The translations under genes and the position numbers were made by a program. The notes under the pieces are model-generated. The model was given only the letters and a program-made list of their open reading frames with translations, was not told the DNA's origin and did not search any database. 62,279 bases of DNA. Origin: Prosthecochloris sp. Lineage in GTDB: Bacteria; Bacteroidota; Chlorobiia; Chlorobiales; Chlorobiaceae. This document shows positions 42,601-50,581 of this stretch, in pieces; within the stretch, counting starts at the first letter, position 1; each line of letters starts with the position of its first letter. The stretch is taken from positions 1-62,279 of the forward strand of contig JADMLA020000004.1 of NCBI GenBank assembly GCA_015482705.2, given 5' to 3'.

Positions 42601-43002
42601 AGCAAGCAGGACGACATTTTGGTTTTCGCACAGTGCACCGATTGCCGGTGACAGTTCGTCGGAAACCGTGAAAACCTTTTCTGAATCAAGCAGTTCACCA
42701 AGATCATTGTCAAAAATATCGAATGAGGTCTGAGAGCCGATGATGAGAGTCGGGACGTTTATATCCTCGAACACCTGTACGGCAAGCAGGGAGGAGAGCG
42801 AACCTTGAATGCCTGAAATGCTTATTGCAGGAAAACCATGCTTTTTTTCATCGTGCAACTGAAGTTTTTGCTTGAGAGCACCAAAGGTCGGATGAGCCTT
42901 CAGGGCGTTCAGGAGGTATGATGCTTTTCTTCTCGTTACCGATGCACCTGGTCCTTTTTTTCGATTCCCCCTGTCGGGTATAGTTTCATAAGAGTCTTGC
43001 AT
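39685..43002 (-). CDS. mfd: Transcription-repair coupling factor Mfd
   Basis: Mfd removes RNA polymerase stalled at DNA lesions and recruits UvrA. The 1105 residues show a UvrB-homology N-terminus, the RNA-polymerase-interaction domain (YIVHEDYGVGIFKALETIE near residue 420), the RecG-like translocase with Walker A GDAGFGKTEIAMRAA near residue 567 and DEEQHFG near residue 665, MSATPIPRTLQFSMLG, and the C-terminal TRCF domain. It is complete, though slightly shorter than E. coli Mfd (1148). It starts at the ATG giving MQDSYETIPDRG. It stands alone and is divergent from the ABC ATPase gene at 43104. Confidence 0.96.
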   Translation of the reverse strand: MQDSYETIPDRGNRKKGPGASVTRRKASYLLNALKAHPTFGALKQKLQLHDEKKHGFPAISISGIQGSLSSLLAVQVFEDINVPTLIIGSQTSFDIFDNDLGELLDSEKVFTVSDELSPAIGALCENQNVVLLATFDDLHTQLQNPAGSETRLVSLSINTDFGYKRLTDFLVENSYLKKEFVEDEGEFSTRGSIVDIFPFGSRKPVRIEFFGDTVTSLRLFDTNSQLSGDQLDSIVLTGNFFSDKNSSGEDLCWSIFDYLPPATLIIIDDISSLHAYEDSADLAKKLENFLHVYINRLEKQTLDFHSEAQIKLNANFKLFARELSQEKSVKQRTVFVSKSKKEIEELAEFVSDEIRNTDREKPIEVNWVTLNLHSGFVFSGYDVYTESDIFGKLHTHKTHKKRAFKGISLKDLQKLKVGDYIVHEDYGVGIFKALETIEVSNSEQESVLIEYQGGDELYVNIQNIRLLSKYTASEGSLPTLSKLGSSKWKAKKEKVKKRLKDIASKLIKLYAKRKMTPGFAFGQDSIFQREFEASFIFDETIDQLKTIEEVKKDMQSASPMDRLICGDAGFGKTEIAMRAAFKAVESKKQVAILTPTTILAHQHAETFKRRFENFPVNITVLSRFVSRKEQKELIEKISRGLVDIVIGTHRLVSKDIVFQDLGLLIIDEEQHFGVAVKEKLRQSFPGVDTLTMSATPIPRTLQFSMLGARDLSIVSTPPRNRQPVETVITQFDPDTIRSAIQREINRRGQVFFLHNRISGLDQIQNTLQTLVPEAKTGIAHGQMPTAELENVMIQFISQDIDVLISTSIIGSGLDISNANTIIINRADMFGLSDLYQLRGRVGRSERKAYSHLIIPPVNTLKKEAMQRLAVIESFTELGSGFNIALRDLDIRGAGNLLGAEQSGAIHELGFDLYQKLLEEAVMELKTGEFSQLFAGDESSPAQIAGNTDMVFYFDALIPDYYISATQERFSFYEKISKSSTDEEINAIRNELRDRFGPIPQDVENLVGLAKLKNLCSSIGLEKIDIKPQTFSIFLPGENQAEFYNQTFFQHLITSLQSEWLQVYTPRFQQGKKMKLLLHHPKGCDQQPTSIMEQYCSLLKKISRN

Positions 43003-43103
43003 AACCTATTTTACATTCCTGAACTGAGCAGATTACAATACGAACTGCGTATTTAGTTAATTCATGGTTTATTCCTGAAACCGAGCCTACGGACCGCTTA
43101 ATT

Positions 43104-44072
43104 ATGCAAAATATACTGGAAGTTAAAAACCTCAAGACGTACTATTCGACCGATAGCGGAACGGCAAGGGCGGTTGATGGTGTCAGTTTTTCACTTCGGC
43201 GCAATCGAACACTCGGTATAGTCGGTGAGTCGGGTTGTGGAAAGTCTGTAACCGCACTTTCCATCATGCGTCTGGTACCCGTACCTCCTGGTTTTTTTGC
43301 CGGTGGGGAGGTTTTCTGGAAAGGTAGAGATCTCCTGAAGCTTTCAGAAGAAGAGATGAGAAAGCTCAGAGGTAATGAGATTGCGATGATTTTTCAAGAA
43401 CCGATGAGCTCTCTCAATCCGGTTTTTACCTGTGGAAACCAGATTGTTGAGCAGATTCTTCTCCATCAGGACCTCACAGGGAAAGAAGCAAAGGCGTTGT
43501 CGGTTGAAATGCTTCGTCATGTTGGTATTCCAAATCCTGCTGAACGTTTCGACGCATATCCTCATGAACTGTCAGGGGGGATGCGTCAGCGCGTCATGAT
43601 TGCCATGGCGTTGTCATGCAATCCAGCGTTGCTCATTGCTGATGAGCCGACAACGGCACTCGATGTTACCGTTCAAGCCCAGATTCTTGAACTGATCGGT
43701 AAACTCCAGGCTGATACCGGAATGAGTGTCATCCTCATTACGCATGACTTCGGAGTGATAGCAGAGCTGTGTGAAGATGTTCTGGTAATGTATGCCTCGA
43801 AAGTTGTTGAAGAAGGAAGGGTTTCTCAGATTTTCTCCGATCCTTTACACCCCTATACCAAAGGCCTACTGAAATCGATTCCAAGGATCGGCTCGAAACA
43901 ACAGCGTCTCAACGTTATCGAAGGAAATGTTCCCAGTGCAACGCGTCTTCCTGACGGATGCAGATTTGCCAATCGTTGTCCACTGGCAGATGAGCATTGT
44001 CGAAAAGTTGAGCCTCGGCTCGAGGAATATGAACCAGGTCATAAGGCCGCCTGCTGGAAAATTCATGCCTGA
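43104..44072 (+). CDS. Dipeptide/oligopeptide ABC transporter ATP-binding protein (DppD/OppD type)
   Basis: This is a cytoplasmic ATPase of a peptide (or nickel) importer. The 322 residues contain Walker A GESGCGKSV near residue 42, the Q-loop MIFQEPMSSLNPV, signature LSGGMRQRVMIAMAL near residue 160, Walker B LLIADEPTTALD, and the C-terminal oligopeptide domain with the Cys cluster GCRFANRCPLADEHC. No permease, binding protein or second ATPase (DppF) is nearby, so its partners must be elsewhere. ATG 43104 gives MQNILEVKNLKTYY. It lies between mfd and phoB. Confidence 0.93.
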   Translation: MQNILEVKNLKTYYSTDSGTARAVDGVSFSLRRNRTLGIVGESGCGKSVTALSIMRLVPVPPGFFAGGEVFWKGRDLLKLSEEEMRKLRGNEIAMIFQEPMSSLNPVFTCGNQIVEQILLHQDLTGKEAKALSVEMLRHVGIPNPAERFDAYPHELSGGMRQRVMIAMALSCNPALLIADEPTTALDVTVQAQILELIGKLQADTGMSVILITHDFGVIAELCEDVLVMYASKVVEEGRVSQIFSDPLHPYTKGLLKSIPRIGSKQQRLNVIEGNVPSATRLPDGCRFANRCPLADEHCRKVEPRLEEYEPGHKAACWKIHA

Positions 44073-44229
44073 TCGCGTTGCATTGGTTACATTTTACACT
44101 TTCGTAACGTTCTATGGTGATATTGGCGGGTTGTAATTGATGGGCTTTTCTGAAATGCCATGCATAATACCTATATTTCCCCCTGAATTGCATGTATCAG
44201 GCTTTTCCTAATTGTCCACTTATGATGCT

Positions 44230-44940
44230 ATGCCCGAGCCATTGATTCTTGTTGTGGAGGATGACCGTAACCTGGCAAAACTTTTAAAGTACAATCTTGA
44301 AAAAGCCAGTTACAAATGTTTTCTGGCTGAATCGGGGGAAGATGCTCTTGGGCTGCTTGCGGAAAGAGATGTCGATCTTGTTTTACTTGACATTATGCTA
44401 CCAGGTATCGATGGTTTCGAAGTTTGCAGGAGGATACGCCAACACCAGCTTTTCAGAGATCTTCCCATTGTGATGCTGACTGCAAAAGGAGAGGAAATCG
44501 ACAAAGTGCTGGGTTTCGAACTTGGTATCGATGACTATGTTGTCAAACCTTTCAGCCCCCGTGAGTTGAACCTCAGAATTCGTGCTATTCTCAAACGTGA
44601 CAGAAGAGGAAAACGGGATACAAGAGAGGTTATGAAATGCGAGGGCCTCGAAGTCGATATTGCCAAACACAGTGTCAAACTCAATGGCAGAGAGATTACC
44701 CTGACACTTATGGAGTTCAAGCTGCTTGCCGTACTTTTAAAAAGGAGAGGGCAGGCTCAGTCACGCGAAACGCTGCTCAGTGATGTGTGGGATGTGGATA
44801 AAACCATAAACACCCGCACCATAGATACCCATATTACCAGGTTAAGAGAAAAACTCGGTACTACCGGTAAACTTATCAAAACCGTAAGAGGGCTTGGTTA
44901 CAAGCTCGAAGACAGCAGAGAGTGCGGTGAAAAAAACTAG
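44230..44940 (+). CDS. phoB: Response regulator PhoB (OmpR family)
   Basis: The receiver domain carries acidic VVEDD, phospho-acceptor Asp in LVLLDIMLPG (about residue 53), Thr/Lys in MLTAKGEE and VKPFSP. The winged-helix output domain (EITLTLMEFKLLAVLLKRRG, then NTRTIDTHITRLREKLG) binds DNA. The 236 residues start at ATG 44230; an in-frame TTG at 44212 is less likely. It overlaps the phoR start by 14 bases, so the pair is coupled. By length and partner type it is most likely the phosphate-starvation regulator, and mscS follows in the same operon. Confidence 0.88.
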   Translation: MPEPLILVVEDDRNLAKLLKYNLEKASYKCFLAESGEDALGLLAERDVDLVLLDIMLPGIDGFEVCRRIRQHQLFRDLPIVMLTAKGEEIDKVLGFELGIDDYVVKPFSPRELNLRIRAILKRDRRGKRDTREVMKCEGLEVDIAKHSVKLNGREITLTLMEFKLLAVLLKRRGQAQSRETLLSDVWDVDKTINTRTIDTHITRLREKLGTTGKLIKTVRGLGYKLEDSRECGEKN

Positions 44941-46732
44941 CGTTTCTTTTCGGCTTGGGCTGGTTTTCGGGTTGGTTATTTTTTTTACAGTTGCAATCAG
45001 CTACTTCTATCTTGGCGGCCAGCTTCGGTCGCTTTTCTATGATGATATAAAAAAACAGTTATACAAGGAGCTACAGCTTAACCGTCAGCTTCTCGAAAGC
45101 AGGCCGGCACAGTGGGATGATATTACTGTGTCGGATCGATGGGCTGATGATGTCGGTGCTGCTCTGGAGCTTCGAGTAACGCTTATTTCAATGAATGGTG
45201 CGGTAATAGGAGATTCCTACATTGCTCCTGAACGGCTACCTTCTGTTGAAAACCATATGCAGCGGCCCGAAGTACAACAGGCACTCGTTGGTGGCTATGG
45301 TGAAAATACCCGATTCAGTGAGACCGTAAAAGAAGACATGCTGTATATCGCGATACTGCTCGGTTCTCAAAAGCCTTTTGCCGTCCTGCGTTTTGCAAAG
45401 CCCTTGAGTCAGATCAAACGGCTTGAGACAGAGATTCGCAGAGGTGTTGAAGGTGCCTTGTTCTGGTCGCTGTTTTTGTCCCTGATTTTCGGTGCTCTGA
45501 CGGCCGTGTTTCTTGCAAGTCCACTAAGGCGCATTGCGTTGGCGGCTGATAAGCTTGTTCACGGTGACTATTCCTCCAAACTCCAGGTGAAGCGCGATGA
45601 TGAAATTGGACAGCTTGCCAGAGCTTTAAACTATATCTCGGATGAGATGAAGCATATGAATCAGCAAGAGGAATGGTTCAAGGCGGTGTTTTCGAGCATT
45701 CGAGAGGCGATTATTGTTACCGATTCCAATGGCGTTGTCATGCTTGGAAATCCCGCGGCCTGCAGGTTTTTCAATCTGGATTGCGGACAGATGATAAGGG
45801 CGGGGGGGGCCGGACGTAAGGTAACCGATGCTCGATTGCTTGATTTATTCGAACGAATAAAAGTATCTGATTCACCGATTGCCAAAGAAGAGATTACCGT
45901 TATGACCGATCGTGGGGAAAGGGTTTTACAGGTCAGCGCCATGCCGGTGATCAAGGACAGTGTATCTCAGGGGACGGTTTTTGTCCTCAACGACATTACC
46001 AGATTGCGTAACCTGGAACGTGTTCGAAGAGATTTTGTTTCAAGTGTCTCTCATGAGCTTCGTACACCGTTGACAAGTATTACTGGGTACACTGAAACAC
46101 TTCTCGAAGGAGCTATACACGATCCCGAAAACGCCAAACATTTCTTACAGATAATTCACCAGGAAAGCGAGCAATTGAAAGCACTTATCAACGATGTGCT
46201 CGATCTTTCGAAAATAGAGTCAGGCCGAATCAACTATACGTTCAGGCCGGTCAATCTAAGTGATCTTGTTGAAAAAACTCTGAACCTTTTCAGCAGGGCT
46301 ATTGAAAAGAATGGTATAGCTTTGCATTTGCATATTCCCGAAGATCTTCCTTATGTTAACGCCGATAGTGACTATCTTGAACTTGTGGTTAGAAATCTTG
46401 TTGATAATGCCATAAAGTATGTTCCCGAAGAAAATGGACAAATCTGGATAAAAGCGTTTGTCGCTGATGATATGGTTCGAGTTGATGTCAAGGATAATGG
46501 TATCGGAATACCTCAGAAAGATCTCGGAAGAATATTCGAAAGGTTTTACCGTGTTGACAAGGCAAGATCGAGGGCTATCGGAGGGACTGGCCTTGGATTG
46601 TCTATCGTAAAACATATCATCCTTGCCCACAAAGGAAAGGTCGAGGTTCGTTCCCGGCTGAACCTCGGTTCGTTGTTCAGTTTTACCGTTCCGATTGTTC
46701 GTGACAACCACAAAACAAAATCTCATACATGA
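44927..46732 (+). CDS. phoR: Sensor histidine kinase PhoR
   Basis: This is a membrane histidine kinase of 601 residues from GTG 44927. Two transmembrane helices (LGLVFGLVIFFTVAISYFY near residue 15; ALFWSLFLSLIFGALTAVF near residue 175) flank a periplasmic domain of about 140 residues. A HAMP segment, a PAS domain (near residues 250-360), HisKA (FVSSVSHELRTPLTSITGY, His near 375) and HATPase_c (NLVDNAIKYVPEE, GIGIPQKDLGRIFERFYR, GGTGLGLSIVKHI) follow. It phosphorylates the PhoB-like regulator encoded just before it. A TTG at 44894 lies inside phoB and is rejected. Confidence 0.88.
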   Translation: MKKTSVSFRLGLVFGLVIFFTVAISYFYLGGQLRSLFYDDIKKQLYKELQLNRQLLESRPAQWDDITVSDRWADDVGAALELRVTLISMNGAVIGDSYIAPERLPSVENHMQRPEVQQALVGGYGENTRFSETVKEDMLYIAILLGSQKPFAVLRFAKPLSQIKRLETEIRRGVEGALFWSLFLSLIFGALTAVFLASPLRRIALAADKLVHGDYSSKLQVKRDDEIGQLARALNYISDEMKHMNQQEEWFKAVFSSIREAIIVTDSNGVVMLGNPAACRFFNLDCGQMIRAGGAGRKVTDARLLDLFERIKVSDSPIAKEEITVMTDRGERVLQVSAMPVIKDSVSQGTVFVLNDITRLRNLERVRRDFVSSVSHELRTPLTSITGYTETLLEGAIHDPENAKHFLQIIHQESEQLKALINDVLDLSKIESGRINYTFRPVNLSDLVEKTLNLFSRAIEKNGIALHLHIPEDLPYVNADSDYLELVVRNLVDNAIKYVPEENGQIWIKAFVADDMVRVDVKDNGIGIPQKDLGRIFERFYRVDKARSRAIGGTGLGLSIVKHIILAHKGKVEVRSRLNLGSLFSFTVPIVRDNHKTKSHT

Positions 46733-48042
46733 TAGAATCAGCACTTTCCTATTTACAGACACATGGATTGACTGAGGTAGAGGCAAAGATAGGGCTTACA
46801 GCCTTGATGGTTCTGGTCGGTCTGGTACTCATCGTTATCGTAGAAGTGCTGACAAAAAGAATCCTCTTGAATGCCATTAATGCATTTGCTTCAAAGACAA
46901 GAACCAAGTATGACGATCTGCTAGTGAAGTACAAGGTTTTTAACTGGTTGGCCCATCTGATTCCTCCCCTTTTGCTTTATAATCTTGCCGTTCCGGTGTT
47001 GCAGTTCTACCCTAAAAGCATTGATGTCGTTCAGTCACTCGCCCTGGTCTATCTGACTGTCATTTTTGTTTTTGTTATTCTCAGTGCGCTCGATGCTTTA
47101 CTGGAATATTACAATCAAAGTTCCGTTACCCGGAAGCTGCCCCTGAAGAGTTTTATTCAGGTGATCAAGACTATTGTCGTGTCGGTTGGAGCCGTGATTG
47201 TTATTTCGAATCTGATCGGTCAATCTCCTGTCGTTCTTTTCAGTGGGCTTGGTGCTTTTACTGCCGTTATCATACTGATTTTCAAGGATTCGATTCTCGG
47301 CTTTGTGGCTGGTATTCAGCTGACCACAAACAACCTCGTAAAAGTTGGTGACTGGATAGAGATGCCTAAATACGGAGTCGATGGTGATGTTGTCGATATT
47401 TCACTTGTAACGGTATCCGTGCAGAATTGGGATAAAACCATCAGTACGATTCCTGCCTATGCGCTGATCTCCGAAGGCTTCAAGAACTGGAGAGGGATGA
47501 GTGAATCGGGGGGGCGCAGGATCACACGGTCCATTATCATTGATATGAAAAGTGTACGCTTTTGCGATGATAGTATGCTGAAAAAATTCAGCGAAGTTCA
47601 GCTTTTACAATCGTATTTGAGGGAAAAAAAGCTTGAAGTCTCTCAATTCAATCAACGCCACGGGGTTGATACGTCATCACCGGTTAACGGGCGAAGACTC
47701 ACGAATCTAGGAACGTTCAGGGCTTATCTCGTTGCTTATCTTCGAAATCATCCCAAGATAAATCCCGATATGACTTTTCTTATTCGTCATCTACAGCCAA
47801 CCGAAAACGGTATTCCTGTTCAGATCTACGTTTTCAGCAATGATCAGGTTTGGGCTAATTACGAAGCGATACAGGCTGATATTATGGACCATGTTCTGGC
47901 GGTTCTTCCGTTTTTCGAACTCAGGGTTTTTCAGGTTCCTTCAGGCTCCGATATTGCTGATGCAGGGAAGGCTATACAGCAGGTTCTTACAGAAAGCATA
48001 ACAAAGCAATCGGCACATATCGAGCAGAAAGGAAGACTGTAG
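46729..48042 (+). CDS. Mechanosensitive ion channel, MscS family (YbdG-like)
   Basis: The 437-residue protein has about five hydrophobic segments before the MscS pore domain (LFSGLGAFTAVIILIFKDSI, GFVAGIQLTTNNLVKVGDWI), then beta-domain and cytoplasmic C-terminal regions with a long insertion (NFRGMS..., DMKSVRFCDDSMLKKFSEVQ). The layout resembles YbdG/MscM, larger than E. coli MscS. It opens under membrane tension to release solutes during hypo-osmotic shock. The ATG overlaps the phoR stop (ATGATAG), so it belongs to the phoBR operon. Transcriptional linkage of a channel to a phosphate sensor is unusual. Confidence 0.9.
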   Translation: MIESALSYLQTHGLTEVEAKIGLTALMVLVGLVLIVIVEVLTKRILLNAINAFASKTRTKYDDLLVKYKVFNWLAHLIPPLLLYNLAVPVLQFYPKSIDVVQSLALVYLTVIFVFVILSALDALLEYYNQSSVTRKLPLKSFIQVIKTIVVSVGAVIVISNLIGQSPVVLFSGLGAFTAVIILIFKDSILGFVAGIQLTTNNLVKVGDWIEMPKYGVDGDVVDISLVTVSVQNWDKTISTIPAYALISEGFKNWRGMSESGGRRITRSIIIDMKSVRFCDDSMLKKFSEVQLLQSYLREKKLEVSQFNQRHGVDTSSPVNGRRLTNLGTFRAYLVAYLRNHPKINPDMTFLIRHLQPTENGIPVQIYVFSNDQVWANYEAIQADIMDHVLAVLPFFELRVFQVPSGSDIADAGKAIQQVLTESITKQSAHIEQKGRL

Positions 48043-48156
48043 AGGCTTCTGTATCAAAGAAATTACCTCTCGTGTTCCGGCTTTGTGAAAGAGCCTGCTG
48101 TGAGGGCGGGCCCGGTTTTACGGGGAACCGCCGGTATGTGAGTCGTCACGAAGGTA

Positions 48157-48561
48157 TCAGTAGTTGATGACGCGGGGTAGCTCTTTGGCTTGGCTGACCC
48201 AATCAGAGACCTGTTTTTCTGTGGGTATTTTCCTGACAAGATTTTTCGATTCATTGACCTCGACCATCTTTACATGAAGGTTCGCTGCGTTACGCTGTGC
48301 AAGTTCAGGTACAGTATCGACACCGGCTTCCTCGAGGAGATCTGAATACTCCGATCCGATTCCTTTCACTCTCGACAGATCAGCACGGTTTACCCATTGC
48401 AGAATCTTATGTTCATCGATACCTGTTTTTTCAGCGAGAGCTTTTCTTCCTTTTCGATCACAACCTTGCTTTAACAGTTCCGACTGGGTTGGAACTCCGG
48501 CGTTTTCGAGTTTTGAACCGAAAGCATGTCCGATTCCCTCAACATCTGTGATTTTTGCCAT
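48157..48561 (-). CDS. DUF4332 (helix-hairpin-helix) protein
   Basis: The 134-residue protein is made of two helix-hairpin-helix-like units: ITDVEGIGHAFGSKLENAGV at the start and LSRVKGIGSEYSDLLEEAGV in the middle. These are the signatures of DUF4332, a family found in Bacteroidetes, Chlorobi and cyanobacteria. HhH folds bind DNA or mediate protein contacts, but no biochemical role is established. A strong ribosome binding site (aaaggagg, 6 bases before ATG 48561) fixes the start. It is a single gene convergent with mscS. Confidence 0.85.
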   Translation of the reverse strand: MAKITDVEGIGHAFGSKLENAGVPTQSELLKQGCDRKGRKALAEKTGIDEHKILQWVNRADLSRVKGIGSEYSDLLEEAGVDTVPELAQRNAANLHVKMVEVNESKNLVRKIPTEKQVSDWVSQAKELPRVINY

Positions 48562-48716
48562 GCAAAGCCTCCTTTTCGTTTGAATTTATGGTGCGGGCGG
48601 TAATATTGCTGTATGGTTGGTTGTTGTAACTTAACAATTATGAAGAAAAAAAACGTTGCGTTATTTGGTTTTAGAGTACAAACGATTACGGCATGATCGA
48701 AAAATGAACGCTTATG

Positions 48717-49229
48717 TCATACAGGCGGCTGGTATTCGTGGTTTCTTGCATCTTCAATTATTTTCTGATGAAGTGGGATGTTAATTTGCGGTATACCTTC
48801 ATGGGGGTAAAAATCAGCTTCGTACAGTTCATGGTTAATCCGCAAGAGCCCTTCGGCAACAATCACTTTATATGCGATAACAAGGAGTGATCCGTACATT
48901 TTTGATTCACGGTGATATGCGCCGATCAACCGGTCTATTTTCCCCAACAACGAGGTCTCTTCGAGCAACTCTCTCAGGCAGCCTTCCTGAGGTGTTTCAC
49001 CGGATTCAAGAAAGCCGCCAGGTAAAGACCATTCGTTATATGCCGGTTCATGGGCTCTTCTGACTACCAGTAATTCACCGGACAAATTTTCAGTATAAGC
49101 AACTGTAACCGGCAGAGGGTTTTCGTAGTGTATCCAGGAGCAGGATGGGCAAATTTTTCTTTTCCTGTACTCGATTTCTGCAGTTTGTAATGGGCTTCCA
49201 CAAACGGGGCAATAATTATAGGTATGCAT
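48717..49229 (-). CDS. Nudix hydrolase with N-terminal zinc ribbon
   Basis: The 170-residue protein starts with a zinc ribbon (YCPVCGSPL ... RKICPSCSW, two CxxC) followed by a Nudix domain. The Nudix box is GGFLESGETPQEGCLRELLE-ET (GX5EX7RELXEE). One position differs: the usual G before the final hydrophobic residue is Ser. The layout resembles NADH pyrophosphatase-like or ADP-ribose pyrophosphatase enzymes, which cleave nucleoside diphosphates linked to another group; the substrate is not predictable. ATG 49229 gives MHTYNYCPVCGS. It is a single gene, divergent from bcp. Confidence 0.9.
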   Translation of the reverse strand: MHTYNYCPVCGSPLQTAEIEYRKRKICPSCSWIHYENPLPVTVAYTENLSGELLVVRRAHEPAYNEWSLPGGFLESGETPQEGCLRELLEETSLLGKIDRLIGAYHRESKMYGSLLVIAYKVIVAEGLLRINHELYEADFYPHEGIPQINIPLHQKIIEDARNHEYQPPV

Positions 49230-49403
49230 AATATCTGCGTTGAAAAATGTTCTTCATAGGAGCAAAAATGAAACAACCTGAACAGTGGACAATTTTGTGA
49301 TTTTTGTGGTGTCTGTAAGTTGCTTCAAGCAAAGAAACTTTTTGTTGGCACAATTAATTCATATCAGTCAGTAATATCTTGATAATCAATAAAGTTCATT
49401 TTT

Positions 49404-49874
49404 ATGGCACTGCTTGAACCGGGTATGGAAGCTCCGCTTTTCGAGGCAACAGATCAGTATGGAAAAACAGTCAGGCTTGAAGATTATATCGGTAAGAAGG
49501 TGGTTCTTTACTTTTACCCGAAAGACGATACCCCGGGGTGTACCAAAGAAGCTTGTGCATTTCGAGACAATTTCCCTAAATTTAAAGAGATAGGTGTTGA
49601 AGTTCTCGGAGTCAGCATAGATAGTGAAAAGCGCCATAAAAAGTTTGCCGAGAAGTATGAACTGCCTTTTAGGCTGGTAGCGGATGAGGATAAGAAAATC
49701 GTCCAGGATTACGGCGTTTGGGGACTGAAAAAATTTATGGGTCGGGAATATCTGGGAACGAACAGGGTTACCTACCTCATTGGAGAGAGCGGGCGCATAG
49801 AACATGTCTGGCCGAAGGTAAAGCCGATAGAGCATGCAAATGAGTTGATAGATTATATTGAAAATAGCGGGTAA
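49404..49874 (+). CDS. bcp: Thioredoxin-dependent peroxiredoxin (BCP/PrxQ family)
   Basis: This 156-residue thiol peroxidase reduces hydrogen peroxide and organic hydroperoxides. The peroxidatic Cys is in DTPGCTKEACAFRD (about residue 46), and the PrxQ-type resolving Cys five residues later is present (C-x4-C). The N-terminus MALLEPGMEAPLFEATDQYG is typical of BCP. It protects this anaerobe from oxygen stress, probably with thioredoxin. It lies 3 bp before the yqgE gene, so the two are likely co-transcribed. Confidence 0.95.
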   Translation: MALLEPGMEAPLFEATDQYGKTVRLEDYIGKKVVLYFYPKDDTPGCTKEACAFRDNFPKFKEIGVEVLGVSIDSEKRHKKFAEKYELPFRLVADEDKKIVQDYGVWGLKKFMGREYLGTNRVTYLIGESGRIEHVWPKVKPIEHANELIDYIENSG

Positions 49875-49877
49875 ATC

Positions 49878-50441
49878 ATGGTTAATGAGTTTGAGCAACT
49901 TAGAGTGGGGGACCTTGTTATGGCTTCGGCAGTTATGCTTGAGTCAAATTTCAAGCGTACTGTGCTGTTGATGTGTGAACATAATGATCAGGGGTCTTTA
50001 GGCTTTATTCTCAACCGTCCTATGGAGATTAAAGTAAGTGACGCTATCACCGGTTTTGACGATGTTGATGTTCCGCTTCATATGGGTGGACCTGTACAGG
50101 TTGATACTGTTCATTATCTTCATGGCAGAGGTGATGTAATTGACGGTTCACATGAAGTTTTTCCAGGAGTTTTCTGGGGTGGGGAACAGGAGCAGCTAAG
50201 TTACCTGATGACATCAGGTGTCGTTTCACCAATCGAGGTTCGTTTTTACCTTGGATATGCAGGGTGGGCTTCCGGTCAGCTCGAAACCGAGTTCGAAGAA
50301 GGTTCGTGGTATACAACGGCTGCCAAAAAAGATGTTGTCTTCAGTGGCGAGTATGAACGTATGTGGGCAAGAACAGTGCGTTCAAAGGGGGGAGACTATC
50401 ATTATGCCGCTAATTCACCGGAGCTGCCTGGTATGAACTGA
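49878..50441 (+). CDS. YqgE/AlgH family protein (DUF179)
   Basis: The 187-residue cytoplasmic protein shows the DUF179 core: VMASAVMLESNFKRTVLLMC near the start, LGFILNRPMEIKVSDAI, VPLHMGGPVQVDTVHYLHG, and VRFYLGYAGWASGQLETEFE. The family is widespread, often beside yqgF (ruvX), and its function is not settled. Here it follows bcp by 3 bp instead, which suggests a shared transcript but not a role. Confidence 0.93.
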   Translation: MVNEFEQLRVGDLVMASAVMLESNFKRTVLLMCEHNDQGSLGFILNRPMEIKVSDAITGFDDVDVPLHMGGPVQVDTVHYLHGRGDVIDGSHEVFPGVFWGGEQEQLSYLMTSGVVSPIEVRFYLGYAGWASGQLETEFEEGSWYTTAAKKDVVFSGEYERMWARTVRSKGGDYHYAANSPELPGMN

Positions 50442-50581
50442 TGGCTTTGTTTCATTAGCCATGATATCGTTTCGAGACGCATTTTTTTACGGAATTACCT
50501 TATACATGTATTGTTTATCGCCATATATGTCGGCTGTCAGGGCTGCAGAAAGATATCACGTCCTGTGGCTAGCAGATCCAT

